From Paraburkholderia bryophila (GTDB lineage Bacteria > Pseudomonadota > Gammaproteobacteria > Burkholderiales > Burkholderiaceae), in assembly GCF_003269035.1 (NCBI RefSeq), contig NZ_QLTK01000014.1:103285-167284 (forward strand): a DNA stretch of 64,000 nucleotides. The letters are read 5' to 3'. The first letter of the stretch is position 1. Every line of letters begins with the position of its first letter. The notes beneath the pieces were generated by a model. It was not told the origin of the DNA and did no database searches. It was given only the letters and a program-made list of their open reading frames with translations. A program made the translations under genes and the position numbers. This document shows positions 63,017 to 64,000 of this stretch, piece after piece.

Positions 63017-63727
63017 ATGACTAACACTCACATCGCAGGCATCGAGATACCCGACAGCGCCATTGCACGCGCCGCGACCGAACTGGTTCGCGATACCGAA
63101 ACCGATCTGCTGTACAACCATTCGCGCCGCGTTTTCCTGTTCGGCGCGCTGAGCGGCAACCGCAAAGGCCTGAAGTACGACCCGGAACTGCTGTACCTCG
63201 GTGCGATGTTCCACGACATGGGCCTGATGCCGGCCTATAGCAGCGAGAGCTATCGCTTCGAAGTGGACGGTGCGAATGCGGCGCGCGATTTCATGACCCA
63301 GTACCGTATGAACGAGTACGACATCGACCAGGTGTGGGCGTCGATCGCGCTGCATACGACGCCGGGTGTTCCCGAACACATGAAGCCGGTCGTCGCGCTC
63401 GTGACCGCCGGGGTCGAGATGGACGTGCTGGGTCTGAGCTACCACGAGTTCAGTGACGATCAGCGCAACCAGGTGGTGGCGGCCCACCCGCGCGAAAAGA
63501 CCTTCAAGAACGGCATTATCGACGCGTTCGCGCAAGGAACGATCAAGAAGCCCGAGACGACATTCGGCAACGTCAAGGCCGACGTGCTGGAGTTGCGCGA
63601 TCCGTCGTACAGGCGGCTGAACTTCTGCCAGATCATTCTCGGTTCGGCATGGGACGACAGTCACGCCGACCACGCTCATCATGCCGGTTGCGCATGCACG
63701 GGCGGCGCAGCGGCACAGGGTGAATGA
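63017..63727 (+). CDS. HD-domain hydrolase with His/Cys-rich tail
   Basis: A 236-residue HD-superfamily protein. The HD pair is in GAMFHDMGL (about 68-71), preceded by the YNHSRRVFLFG helix, as in cyanamide-hydratase-like and phosphohydrolase relatives. The last 25 residues are rich in His and Cys (HADHAHHAGCACTGG), suggesting an extra metal site. Substrate unknown. It has a good ribosome site and no obvious operon partner. Confidence 0.87.
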   Translation: MTNTHIAGIEIPDSAIARAATELVRDTETDLLYNHSRRVFLFGALSGNRKGLKYDPELLYLGAMFHDMGLMPAYSSESYRFEVDGANAARDFMTQYRMNEYDIDQVWASIALHTTPGVPEHMKPVVALVTAGVEMDVLGLSYHEFSDDQRNQVVAAHPREKTFKNGIIDAFAQGTIKKPETTFGNVKADVLELRDPSYRRLNFCQIILGSAWDDSHADHAHHAGCACTGGAAAQGE

Positions 63728-63910
63728 CGGAAGGGTTCGATTCGACCCAGGCTGTGTGGAAACCCGAGGAGATTGCAATGCGACGCATGATTGCTGACCG
63801 CCGCAGTGCGTTTGGTTGCCTTTGCGGCCATCAATGGGACGACGAGACTGCGAGCCTCTCCAACGCGTTCCAGACGAGTTTATGGCTTTTTTCAGGGCCT
63901 AAAGGGGTTC

Positions 63911-64000
63911 TCACGCACCCACCAGCCGCATCGCCTTCATTGTCTTTTTAAAGCCCAGGATTCTCAGCACTCGCGTGAGATTGTAGGCGAGTACGTTCAA
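63911..64000 (-). mobile_element. Transposase C-terminus at the window edge (partial)
   Basis: The minus strand is open from the window edge to TGA at 63913-63911. It encodes 29 residues, LNVLAYNLTRVLRILG followed by KKTMKAMRL, the typical end of DDE transposases of the IS1182/IS4-like type. The rest lies beyond the window. The element's end should be just left of 63911, but I could not define the inverted repeat. Confidence 0.72.

Noticed and set aside
63724..63951. 75-codon frame after the HD gene
   Set aside because: No ribosome site, no similarity, and it runs into the transposase end on the opposite strand.

Overview
The window looks like a stretch of chromosome from a Burkholderiaceae bacterium, most likely Paraburkholderia. 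The DNA is GC-rich with strongly GC-biased third codon positions. The gene content fits that group: a betaproteobacterial heme-uptake operon, a Puu/Pot polyamine locus with a DUF3138 outer-membrane protein, a liu leucine/isovalerate operon, and family II DNA polymerase. The assignment rests on gene content, not on a database search. I saw no rRNA, tRNA, CRISPR array or complete mobile element. The only mobile trace is the 3' end of a transposase at the right edge.

Layout. 1-5.4 kb holds the tail of an alpha/beta hydrolase, then regulators (a winged-helix/NTPase protein, an orphan OmpR-type response regulator, a LysR protein), a GNAT acetyltransferase and a secreted Sel1-like protein. 5.6-12.2 kb is a minus-strand heme operon, hmuR-S-T-U-V, with stop/start overlaps between hmuS/hmuT and hmuT/hmuU. 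A Fur-like box overlaps a good sigma-70 promoter in front of hmuR. Divergent from it is an aconitase-superfamily hydratase with the swivel domain first, followed by an MFS carrier. 16.2-19.6 kb holds a GlxA-type AraC regulator facing a secreted NTF2-like protein, a Tat-signal DJ-1/PfpI protein and an SDR that lacks the catalytic tyrosine. 20-25.4 kb holds an inositol-phosphatase family protein, polB, a PRC-barrel protein and DUF2891.

25.5-42.1 kb is the main coherent block, polyamine catabolism. On the minus strand are puuD, puuA, an spuC-type aminotransferase, potF-G-H-I, a DUF3138 beta-barrel candidate and two overlapping puuB paralogues. On the plus strand, divergent across a 0.9 kb gap, are puuR, puuC and an agmatinase-family gene. 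Together they would import putrescine, gamma-glutamylate it, oxidise it to gamma-glutamyl-GABA and release GABA, with a parallel transaminase route.

42.1-49.3 kb holds a frameshifted MFS gene translationally coupled to a MarR regulator that is preceded by a 44-bp perfect palindrome, a DedA-rhodanese fusion, an AhpD-like protein, another MFS/LysR pair and a DUF899 protein. 49.4-55.4 kb holds a GGDEF-EAL protein, an HU protein, a class I DAHP synthase, a DUF72 protein with a Lys/Ala/Pro-rich tail and a TetR regulator. The TetR gene is divergent from liuA-B-C-D (55.7-61.5 kb), and a palindrome overlaps the probable liu promoter. 61.5-64 kb holds a PhnD-like protein, a small DUF1488-like protein, an HD-domain protein and the transposase remnant.

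Most of the window is ordinary metabolism. The observations most worth checking are the 44-bp palindrome at marR, the Tyr-less SDR, the swivel-first hydratase next to the Fur-controlled heme genes, and the DUF3138 protein as a possible polyamine porin.
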